Source of the DNA: Monocercomonoides exilis
Lineage: Eukaryota; Preaxostyla; Oxymonadida; Polymastigidae
NCBI GenBank assembly: GCA_001643675.2
Contig: LSRY02000017.1
Span: 806,001 to 870,000 of the forward strand
DNA: 64,000 nt
Direction: 5' to 3'
This document shows, piece by piece, positions 47,243 through 56,303 of the stretch. The first letter of the stretch is position 1, and every line of letters starts with the position of its first letter. The translations under genes and the position numbers were made by a program. Below the pieces are notes generated by a model. That model did not search any database. It was given only the letters and a program-made list of their open reading frames with translations, and was not told the DNA's origin.

Positions 47243-50200
47243 ACTGAAACTGACAGAAAGAGACCAGGTAGATTGGATTCTTTTGACGAGAACAGCCAAA
47301 AATTTGAATGGTGCGAATGGAATAATTCAAACAGTGGAAGTAGTGATGGAGGAGCACTTTGTGTTGTTTGCGAAAATGCAAATCTTGAAATCACTTCTTG
47401 TTCATTCAACAAATGTTCGGCAAGTGATCATGCCGGAGCATTATATTGCAATAGTTTGTTGAAAATTGACATCACAAAATCCAATTTCACAAGTTGCTCG
47501 GCTGCTCATGGAGGAGCAGTGCACACTTATCATCCACAATCTTATTCCATCTATCACATTTCGGAAAACAAAGCGGAAAGTTGTTCAATAACATATTGGT
47601 GTGGAACTGGTTGGTATCTTAACATGGGAAGTACACCAACAAGTGCTCAATTCCTGTTTTCCAAATGCAAGTGCATCTCAAATACTGGAGTGGATTCTGC
47701 TGGTTCTTTAGCATTTAATTATCCTCCAAATAATCAACCAAATCAGTTTTCAATTAACGAGTGTCAATTCATCAATAACAAGTTAACTGCTTCTTCCTCT
47801 TTCGGAGGTGCAGCAATTTATTTATATTCAACTTTCCCCTGGATGAGTGGAACAAAATTCATCTCATTCTGCTTCTTCGATATCAATACAGCTGCAAATG
47901 GCAGAGGAAATGATGTGTTCTTCAATGGCAACGATATTACCCAATCCCCATTTGAGCAGTGCGAGTCAACAACACCAACTGAAAGAGTCTGGAATGCAGA
48001 AACAGCTGATAACGTCGAGTACAATGGTTGGCTCACTCTTATTGCATCACAAAAAATTGTTGCAAATGGTGGATCAAACATCTACGTATGTGGCAAATCC
48101 ATGCAGATCCCATGCGCCACGATTGAGTATGCACTCAGTTTCTTCATACCATTCCAAGAAGCTTCCCTCACTCTCCTCAGCTCCTCCTTCGCTCCTACGC
48201 AGACACTTTCCTTCCTCGCAGCTCACACCAAAATCATTGGAAATGGTACAGATGCAACCACCATCGCCTCCAGTGGCATTCCTCAACCACCAAACTCACC
48301 TTCACAGTCTTCACAATCAGCATCATCGTTTTCATCGTTTTCATCCTCATCATTATCAACTTCTTCTTCACCAGATCCATCTGCCTCGTCTGCCCTCTTC
48401 CAACAAACACAGGGCTCCCTCACAGTCTCTGCCCTCGCCATCTCCCACAACTCCTCAAACCAAATCACTCCCATCCTCTTCCACCTCTCCGATAACTCCC
48501 CTTCCCTCAACCTCAACACAACCACCATCACCGGTACAACCCCATCTTCATCATCAATCACAACCCCCCTCTTCTTCCTCACTGCTGGCTCCATCGCCCT
48601 CAACCACACAGCAATCACCCAACTCTCCCTCAACAGCCAAAGCATCTTCCACCTCACCTCCCTCACAAATCCCCTCACCCTCAACTCCTCCAACATCACC
48701 GACATCACCTCCACAGCCACTCCAGCCAGCTGTGTCCTCTCCTCTGCCACCTCCCCTGCCCTCTCCATCTCCCTCGCCAACTGCACCATCACAAACATCA
48801 ACTCAGAACAGTTGAGCCAACAAACTGCAACAGATGGCGGGTGCATCTCATTCGCCTCATCTGCCTCTGCCAACACATTTTCTGTGAGCAACACCATCTT
48901 CTCCACCTGCTCTGTGAGTGAGGATGCGAGTTCTGGAGGAAGAGGCGGTGCTCTCATGATCGAGTTCAATGAAGGCTCACAAGTGTCAGAATCCTCCTTT
49001 TCCATCATCAATATCGCGTTTTCAGCCAACAAGGCCTGTGTCGGAAGAGATATGTATTTTGTGTGCGAATCATTTGTCGCTTCTGTGAAAGAGCCCTTGT
49101 TCGCCTTCATGGGAAGCATCACTCAGAAAGACAACTCGGTTGTTGGACATGATAGAACGCAAATGTTTTGTGATTGGGATGTGAACTTGTTCATATTTCT
49201 GGATGGATGCTTTGCTAACAAGGTGTTTGTGGATGGGAAAGAGGGGATAGAGGAGATGTATTGTGGTCTGGAGAAGGCACCATGTAAGAGCGTAAATTAT
49301 GGAATGGGGCATCTGAAGAAAACACAGAATATTAAACAGGAGGTTATTGTAATTTCAAATTCATCATTAACGGGATCTGTGGATGTGGGATGGATGAGCG
49401 TGAAAGCAAAAACTGAGACAGTTGTTTGTGTTGAATGCCAAAGGGAAGTGAGTGGATCTGAAGAATGTGTTCTGAAATCTACATCACCGACAGAAATGAA
49501 GTTCATTGGGATTGTTGTTCCATCGAGTTTTAGCAGAACAATCTCAGCAGTGATCGAATCGAGCACTCAAAATGGGGAGTTGCACATGAAGAACTGCGCA
49601 ATGAATGTGGTTGGAGGAAAGCAAAACACAGTTGGATATTTTTTGATCAAATCGACAGGAAAGATGGTTGAATTGGACTCTGTCACGATTTCAGAAGTGA
49701 AATCAACAGTTTCATTGTTTTCGTTTTCTCCTTCTTCTGGAAGAATGAATGAACAGGAATACAAAGTGAAATTACTGAATTGCACATTGAAAGAGTTGGA
49801 GATTGATAATGAAGAAACAGAAGAAGGAGAGGCAGCGGTGCTTGGAGGGAATGTGGGAGTTGGAATGGTGATAAATGGAAGTAGAATTGAAGGGGCAGTG
49901 TCGGAGAAGAGCAAAAATGGAGGAGCATTAAAAATTGTATTTGGTGAAGGAGGATATGTGACAATTGAAGAGAGCTCATTTGATGGATGTATTTGTGAGA
50001 ATGGGAGTGAGGGAGGAAGAGGTGGAGGGATATATCTGGATTGCAGTTTGAATGAAGGAGGATTTCAGCTCTCTTCGATATCGTTTTCTGGATGCAGGGC
50101 AGCAATTGGGAAAAACATGTTTGTGAAGAGCAGCAGCCTGGTGAACAGCGTGAAAATAGAGCGTTTTGCAATTGTTAACACAGATTACGTGGAGGATGGA

Positions 50201-53200
50201 AATGCATTTGTTGGAGAAGATGGGAAATATGGAGAAATGGATCTCCGAATGTTTCTTGTTTCTTTGAAGTGGATGGTTGTGTCTGTGTCGAAGGATGGGC
50301 ATGACACATTGGGATGTGGAAATGAAATATTCCCATGTCAATCGATGAAAAGTGGAATTGACCACATTGACAGAAGCGAGACAGAAGGAGAAAGGAAAGT
50401 GAATGTGAGAGATGATGAGGCAATGGAAGATGCTTATTCGTTTTCAAAAGCAGTTGTGATTGATGGGTGTGTGAATGAGGGAGATGATGTGAAGCACAGA
50501 CTTGTTCATTTTGAGGAGACAATAAATGGGGATTCTGCATCGTCTTCATCTGTCATTTCATCAAGCAACTCGCTCATTTTGTTGTCTTTGAAGTTGCAGG
50601 TTCCAAGTCAATTTGTGTCAAACATGAATTCGTTGATCTCATCGAGTGGGGTTCTTCAACTCAAATACTGTTTATTTGATATCCAATCATCAGATATCAT
50701 TCAATACTCGTTGATAACCACAACAAGTGGAAGTTGCGCATTGAAAGGATGCAGTCTGACAGATTGTTCGTTTGTCGAATGCCCATTGGAGATGAATTCT
50801 TCTGTTTTTATTGAAAACAGCAATTTTTCAAATATTGTCAACACAGTCAGCAAAGAAGGAGGCGTTGCAAAAGTGACATTGAAAGGGAATGAAAAACTGG
50901 AGATCAAATCGACAAATGCATCTTCTTGTTCACTTTTAACAACAAATGGAAAAGGAGGATTCTTGTATCTTGATTGTCAAAATTGTTTGAATGAAACACC
51001 ATTTCTTTTGGAAGGCGTAACGTTTGATAGCAACAAAGCAGATATTGGAAAGAATATGTTCATTTTGGGAAAGGATTTCAACATTTCTGTGACGAATGAC
51101 TCATTCAAGTTTGATTATTCTTCAATGAAGGATGATGAAACTCTGTTTGTTGGAAGTGATGGTACTCATTCAAACAAAGATTTGTTCATGTTCCTCGTTC
51201 CATTCAAATCATTTGAGATATTTATCTCATCGAGTGGATTTGATGTTGCTCGTTGTGGAAGTGAAGAAGAACCATGCTTCACAATGTGGAAAGGGATAGA
51301 AAACATTGAAAATGAAGTTGGAAGAAAAACAGTTCAGATTGAAGGATCAACAATTATTCGAGATTCATTTGACCTATCCAATTATCAGATCAAAAAGAGT
51401 GTGAAGATGGGAGAAGAAGATACAAAAACAACTTTGAATTTTGAAAAGGCGATTGGAAGTCAACTGGAATATTTCATGGAAAATGATATTCATCTTGAAT
51501 TGGCAAATATCCAGCTCCAGTTAACGTCGGGATTTGACAACTCGGCCAAAACTGTTATTTCAAACAGAGGAGGAGATCTGGTGATTACTGAATGTTCATT
51601 CCATTCAGAAGCAGAAGTGAACAATGGATATGATTGTGTGCTTGTGGATGTGATTGGAGGAAGTGTGGAAGTGAATGTTTTGTCGATTGAATCGTGCAAT
51701 GTTGGAAACAGTTTATTTACCATTCACGATTCTGGAGTTTCTTGCCATTTGGTGAATGTTCGAGTGGAATTGTTGAATGAAAGTGGAGGATGCATTTTGT
51801 CAATCAAGAAATCTGAGCCAGGATCAAAATTGAAAAACAAAAATGAGAAAATAAATCTTCAAATTGAGAAATCATCATTTTCAGGAGTAAAGAGAAGTGA
51901 CAATGGAGCGAGCATTTTGGAGTCAGCAAGTGAGAAAAGGATTTGTTTGGTTGTGAATGAGAGCAACATCGCAGAAGACAAAGCAGAATTGAGTGAAAAA
52001 GGAGGGGCGATATTCTTCACATTGGGTGCATCTGGATCGATGAATATGATTGACTCAGCAATCAGCCATTGCAGCTGCAGCGACAGCACGGGAAGAGGAG
52101 GAGGGGTGTATCTGGCAACAAAGGAAAGAGGAGATTTGAATTTCGCATTTGTAGGGATGAAGTTCAGTGCAAACACAGCAAGTGTGGGGAATGACATTTT
52201 CATTGAATGCTTCAACATCACATCACAGATCAATGAAAGTCAATTCCAGTTTGATCTTCGAGAAGGCCGTTACACTCGTTTCAATGCGATATATGGGAGA
52301 GATTCTTGTGAATATCCTAATGATACGAATCTGATTGCGTTTGTTACGATCCATCAGAGTGACACAATCATTGTGAGCAGCTTGAATGGAACGGACGACA
52401 GACAATGTGGAACAAACACACTTCCATGTGATTCGATTGAGCATGGGCTGGTGCATCTGACTTCAGATTTCATAAGCCAAATGTTCGTTGTTGAGGAGAG
52501 TGTGATTGGTGATGAGATGAATCTGAAGGAGATGAGTCTGAGTTCGAAGAACAGAGAGATGTGTGAAGTTGAAGTGAAATCAGGGATTGAAAGGACAAGA
52601 GAGACTTTGGTGGCAACAGATGGATCAGTTTCAATGTTGAGAATAGGATTTGTGTTTGATTCGAATTTCATTTCTTCACATGAATCATTGATATCACCAG
52701 AAGGAGGGATTCTTGAAATAATGAATTGTTCATTCACCTCAAAACAATCGGCGGATGGAGAAAGAAATGAAGCTTTTGCAAATATTCCATTTCACATAAT
52801 AAAAATGGAAAAAGGAGAATTACAACTTGATGGATGTGCAATATCAAATATCATTTTTCATGAATCAGCATTGCATCTTTCATCGTTTTCTCCATCAGTA
52901 ATTTATTCATTATCGATTTCCAATTCAACAATTAAAACTTCTTTGATAGATATTAATGAATGTGGACAGTTGAATATGGACAGATTGAAGGTTGAAAATA
53001 TCACAGTTGAAGGAAATGAAGAATCTTTGATATCTTGCTTGTCAATGAAAAAGACGATGCAGTTAACGAATTGCACAATTGATGGAGTGAGTTCAAAGAC
53101 AATAAAAGGGAAATTGATGAAAGTTGAAGATTGCACAGATGTGAAAATGGACAGTTGCGTGTTTGATGGGAGTGCAAAGGAAATAAATGAAAAGAATTCA

Positions 53201-55222
53201 AATACAGAAGAAGAGATGTGCCGATGGGAAGGTTCTCTTGTGGATGTTGTGAAGAGTTCTATGATGATGAAAGACACAACAATATCGACTTCACCAGATG
53301 GTGGAATTACAATGAGTGGAGGAAATGTGAATATTGAAAAAGGAGAGTTTTTGAACAATAATCCATCCATTGAAGGATATCCATCACTGAGAAGAAACAT
53401 CATTTGTTCAGATTCAGGAACATTGAATGTGTTGAGTTTGAAAGGAGGAGATGGATTGAAGGATAATACTTCACTTTGGATGTTGAATGATGGGTGCAGT
53501 TTTGAAGGGATTGTTTCAGAAAGAGATTCATCGTTTTTTATTCCTGTTCTGGAGAGTGTGGAAGCAAAGGAAGAGACAGATAGAACGAAGCTGACATTCA
53601 AAGGATTGCTTCTTGTTCCATGCAATCTGTCATTCTCTGTTGTGAAGAGAAAAGGAGAAGAGAAAGAGATTGAAAAACATGATTTTGATTCAAATGGATT
53701 CTTGTCAGAAAGAGAAGCAGAAGGAAGTGTGGCAAAAGATTTTATCAGCAATTGCGGAGACGAAATTGAAGTGAGTGTGCACATCCTCTTTGGAAATGCA
53801 GAGTCTCCTTCCTCAACACAGCCATTTGTTCTGAAGAATGCAAGCGAAACAAAGGGAAATGGAAATGAAAGGATTGTTGAAGGAGGAAAAGAACAAAAAT
53901 CATGGGCTTTAATAATTTCAATCATATTTGTTGTTTTGTTCTTGATAGTTCTTGTTGTGTCTATTATCCTGGCTGTTCGATGGAGAAAGCAAAAGAGAAG
54001 AACAGAGGAGTTGGAAATCATTGTGGAAGACACAGTGAAAAAGGATCCGAAGCTGATTGAGATGGTGACAATGGAGATGTCTCCCGAGGAGCAATGGAGA
54101 AGAGCGGAGAGAGAGGCAGAGAGGAAGAACGATGAAAGGATCAAGAAGAGGGTGTATGCGAAAAGCTTGGGACACTCTGAGTCATCAGAGCATTTGCTGA
54201 GCGAGAGTGGATCAACTGAATTCATTCTGGGAAGAGACTCAGACAAGATTCCTGAATGGGCATTGGAGAAGGTTGAGGAAGAAGAGACAAGAAAGAGAAC
54301 GCCATCTCCCTCTGTTTCATCCACTTCAACCACAGACACTTCAGACACAGATTCCACATTTGTTCGTGGAGAGGATTTGTGCCCAACAACCTCGTCGATG
54401 TCAAACTTAGTGGATGCCATGGCATGTTCGTCTCCACATGAGAAGCTGATTGTGGATCTGAGAGATTCGCTGTTCATGCTGTTGCACGGAAGGAATGAGA
54501 AGAAGGAAATGCCGATTGGCTCTTTGGAGGAAAGGGTGATGACAGCTGCCCAAATCCTGTTCTGGGTGGCGAATGGAGTCATTCACTCCTTTGATGAAAT
54601 AGAAAACCCTCTTCAATCGCTGACCAATCTGAGTCCTCACATTGTGTTGTTCTCCGAGCACATGGTCATCTGCATCGTGATGCATTCAGACATTTCTTCT
54701 GATGATAGTTCAGATTCCTCATCCATCTCTTCATCAACTATTGCGACATCTGCCAGCGATGATGAATCCCTTCCTTCATCTGCCTTTGAGGATGAGGACG
54801 ATTTCAAAAAAGAGTGTCTGAGGTGGAAGGCACCTGAGCTGCTGGTGAACAAGAAGATGGGAGCGACAAAGAAGTCGGTGGTGTTTTCGATTGGGATGAT
54901 GGCGTGGGAGTGTCTGACGCTTCAGATCCCGTTTGGGGAGTATGAGGCAGAGGTGGCAGGGCAGAAGATTGTGAATGGGGAGAGGCCTGGGGCAGAGGAG
55001 ATTGAGGGATGCGAGCTGAGCAAGGGGGTGAAAGCGTGCTTGTTGCAGAATGGAGAGGAGAGGCCAGGGCTGATGGATGTGAAGCGGGAGCTGTTTGGGC
55101 ACTTCCCGGCCGGGGGTGTGATGGTCACAGTGACTGATGCGATTGGGCTGGAGGTTGGGTCGGGGGATAGAGATGGAAGTGGGGAAAGTGAAGCTGAGAG
55201 TGGAGATTCGTTGATTCGATGA
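47243..55222 (+). CDS. giant beta-helix surface protein with membrane helix and kinase-like tail
   Basis: A 7.95-kb frame without introns or internal stops ends in TGA (55220). The ectodomain consists of right-handed beta-helix modules rich in Asn/Ser/Gly with GGA..., SSF..C and NKA..G...FV motifs. Five module starts show a CG....PC.s...G..h signature (CGKSMQIPC near 48090, CGLEKAPC 49263, CGNEIFPC 50317, CGSEEEPC 51255, CGTNTLPC 52408). One membrane helix lies near 53905-53975 (IISIIFVVLFLIVLVVSIIL), followed by basic RWRKQKRR. The ~400-residue tail has a kinase-like C-lobe (RWKAPELL, SIGMMAWECLTLQIPFGEY, ERPGLMDVKREL) but no recognisable HRD or DFG motif, so it is probably a pseudokinase. 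The frame is closed upstream by TGA at 47240. Coding similarity to the paralogue continues 5' of that stop to an acceptor at 47157, so the true start is unresolved (first ATG only at 47624). Confidence 0.85.
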   Translation, partial: TETDRKRPGRLDSFDENSQKFEWCEWNNSNSGSSDGGALCVVCENANLEITSCSFNKCSASDHAGALYCNSLLKIDITKSNFTSCSAAHGGAVHTYHPQSYSIYHISENKAESCSITYWCGTGWYLNMGSTPTSAQFLFSKCKCISNTGVDSAGSLAFNYPPNNQPNQFSINECQFINNKLTASSSFGGAAIYLYSTFPWMSGTKFISFCFFDINTAANGRGNDVFFNGNDITQSPFEQCESTTPTERVWNAETADNVEYNGWLTLIASQKIVANGGSNIYVCGKSMQIPCATIEYALSFFIPFQEASLTLLSSSFAPTQTLSFLAAHTKIIGNGTDATTIASSGIPQPPNSPSQSSQSASSFSSFSSSSLSTSSSPDPSASSALFQQTQGSLTVSALAISHNSSNQITPILFHLSDNSPSLNLNTTTITGTTPSSSSITTPLFFLTAGSIALNHTAITQLSLNSQSIFHLTSLTNPLTLNSSNITDITSTATPASCVLSSATSPALSISLANCTITNINSEQLSQQTATDGGCISFASSASANTFSVSNTIFSTCSVSEDASSGGRGGALMIEFNEGSQVSESSFSIINIAFSANKACVGRDMYFVCESFVASVKEPLFAFMGSITQKDNSVVGHDRTQMFCDWDVNLFIFLDGCFANKVFVDGKEGIEEMYCGLEKAPCKSVNYGMGHLKKTQNIKQEVIVISNSSLTGSVDVGWMSVKAKTETVVCVECQREVSGSEECVLKSTSPTEMKFIGIVVPSSFSRTISAVIESSTQNGELHMKNCAMNVVGGKQNTVGYFLIKSTGKMVELDSVTISEVKSTVSLFSFSPSSGRMNEQEYKVKLLNCTLKELEIDNEETEEGEAAVLGGNVGVGMVINGSRIEGAVSEKSKNGGALKIVFGEGGYVTIEESSFDGCICENGSEGGRGGGIYLDCSLNEGGFQLSSISFSGCRAAIGKNMFVKSSSLVNSVKIERFAIVNTDYVEDGNAFVGEDGKYGEMDLRMFLVSLKWMVVSVSKDGHDTLGCGNEIFPCQSMKSGIDHIDRSETEGERKVNVRDDEAMEDAYSFSKAVVIDGCVNEGDDVKHRLVHFEETINGDSASSSSVISSSNSLILLSLKLQVPSQFVSNMNSLISSSGVLQLKYCLFDIQSSDIIQYSLITTTSGSCALKGCSLTDCSFVECPLEMNSSVFIENSNFSNIVNTVSKEGGVAKVTLKGNEKLEIKSTNASSCSLLTTNGKGGFLYLDCQNCLNETPFLLEGVTFDSNKADIGKNMFILGKDFNISVTNDSFKFDYSSMKDDETLFVGSDGTHSNKDLFMFLVPFKSFEIFISSSGFDVARCGSEEEPCFTMWKGIENIENEVGRKTVQIEGSTIIRDSFDLSNYQIKKSVKMGEEDTKTTLNFEKAIGSQLEYFMENDIHLELANIQLQLTSGFDNSAKTVISNRGGDLVITECSFHSEAEVNNGYDCVLVDVIGGSVEVNVLSIESCNVGNSLFTIHDSGVSCHLVNVRVELLNESGGCILSIKKSEPGSKLKNKNEKINLQIEKSSFSGVKRSDNGASILESASEKRICLVVNESNIAEDKAELSEKGGAIFFTLGASGSMNMIDSAISHCSCSDSTGRGGGVYLATKERGDLNFAFVGMKFSANTASVGNDIFIECFNITSQINESQFQFDLREGRYTRFNAIYGRDSCEYPNDTNLIAFVTIHQSDTIIVSSLNGTDDRQCGTNTLPCDSIEHGLVHLTSDFISQMFVVEESVIGDEMNLKEMSLSSKNREMCEVEVKSGIERTRETLVATDGSVSMLRIGFVFDSNFISSHESLISPEGGILEIMNCSFTSKQSADGERNEAFANIPFHIIKMEKGELQLDGCAISNIIFHESALHLSSFSPSVIYSLSISNSTIKTSLIDINECGQLNMDRLKVENITVEGNEESLISCLSMKKTMQLTNCTIDGVSSKTIKGKLMKVEDCTDVKMDSCVFDGSAKEINEKNSNTEEEMCRWEGSLVDVVKSSMMMKDTTISTSPDGGITMSGGNVNIEKGEFLNNNPSIEGYPSLRRNIICSDSGTLNVLSLKGGDGLKDNTSLWMLNDGCSFEGIVSERDSSFFIPVLESVEAKEETDRTKLTFKGLLLVPCNLSFSVVKRKGEEKEIEKHDFDSNGFLSEREAEGSVAKDFISNCGDEIEVSVHILFGNAESPSSTQPFVLKNASETKGNGNERIVEGGKEQKSWALIISIIFVVLFLIVLVVSIILAVRWRKQKRRTEELEIIVEDTVKKDPKLIEMVTMEMSPEEQWRRAEREAERKNDERIKKRVYAKSLGHSESSEHLLSESGSTEFILGRDSDKIPEWALEKVEEEETRKRTPSPSVSSTSTTDTSDTDSTFVRGEDLCPTTSSMSNLVDAMACSSPHEKLIVDLRDSLFMLLHGRNEKKEMPIGSLEERVMTAAQILFWVANGVIHSFDEIENPLQSLTNLSPHIVLFSEHMVICIVMHSDISSDDSSDSSSISSSTIATSASDDESLPSSAFEDEDDFKKECLRWKAPELLVNKKMGATKKSVVFSIGMMAWECLTLQIPFGEYEAEVAGQKIVNGERPGAEEIEGCELSKGVKACLLQNGEERPGLMDVKRELFGHFPAGGVMVTVTDAIGLEVGSGDRDGSGESEAESGDSLIR

Positions 55223-56303
55223 GTGGAAAAGGTCTGGATGTTTCGAGGCATTTGATAAAGTCATTTGTGCATAACTTTTCTTTTGAAGAGTTCAGTTGGA
55301 AGTTAAAACAGAAGGATTTACTTTGGAAATGGAGTGAAAAGCAAATTGAATGTGTATGATGTTTTGTATGTGTATGTTCATGAATTTTGGATTGAATCTT
55401 TCAGGACTTGTGGTCTTCTGAAAGATTGCAGAAAATGCAAATTGGATTGACAAACAAATTGTTAAAGCTGTGTAATACTAATATTTATATTATTGCATTT
55501 TGTTTCGTATTAACTTTGTGATTTTTTTGCTGAACACCATTTTCAATCATTGTGACAATTGGGGAGGAACAATGATTGAATGCTGTTCTTTCACTGAAGT
55601 TCTCTTTCACTTTCTTCTTTTTATATTTTGCATATTCCTTTATTTTTTCATGGTTGCAATCTGTTTTTGTTGGTTGGGGATGAAATGTCATTTTTTCGTT
55701 TTGTTTGTTTTTGTTTTGTTCTTATTTTAATACCAGCAACGTTTTGAAGATATTCTTATTTTTTGATAATTCATTTTGCATATCCATGCTTTTGTGAGAT
55801 TTTTTTGTTGAGGAGAAAATTTTTGCGTTTTGTCTGCATGTTTTATTTGAAGCAGTTTTTTTTTTTTTTTTGATCGAACAAATAGAAATTATGAATATTT
55901 ATACAAAAAAGAGTTTTGGATGATATAAGTGTTAGATGAGAAAATGCACCATTTTTTCATCATTTTTCCTTTCCAAAATTTAGCAATTATCCCATTATTC
56001 CAACGTTGAAACAAAATGTCCTTTGAGTTTGTTGAGCCAAAAACTTTATTTTTGCGTGAAAAGTTTATGAATAAAATCTTGATATGAAAAAAAATTTTTT
56101 ATTGAAAAATCTATTTTTCAAAATTAAAAACATAAAAAATTGCGAAATTCAAAAGAGAGTGGTAAGACTACAAAATGTGGATGTAGCAAAATATCTAGAG
56201 TACAATTTCCAACATTGATTATAAGAAAAATAACAACAAGCATACTCATTGTTTTTGTAATTCTATTCACCGGATCACAAAATATCTTTAAAAGTTCACT
56301 TCT
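55223..56303. other. intergenic, no gene recognised
   Basis: AT-rich, with poly-T runs (55858-55872). It is the shared 3' region of the convergent surface-protein and coiled-coil genes. Confidence 0.6.

Noticed and set aside
47847-48815. 322-codon plus-strand frame in another phase
   Set aside because: Overlaps the surface-protein gene; a Ser/Pro/His-rich shadow of Ser/Thr codons.
52903-54582. 559-codon minus-strand frame
   Set aside because: Antisense to the beta-helix/kinase-tail gene; low-complexity Ser/Phe composition and no domain.
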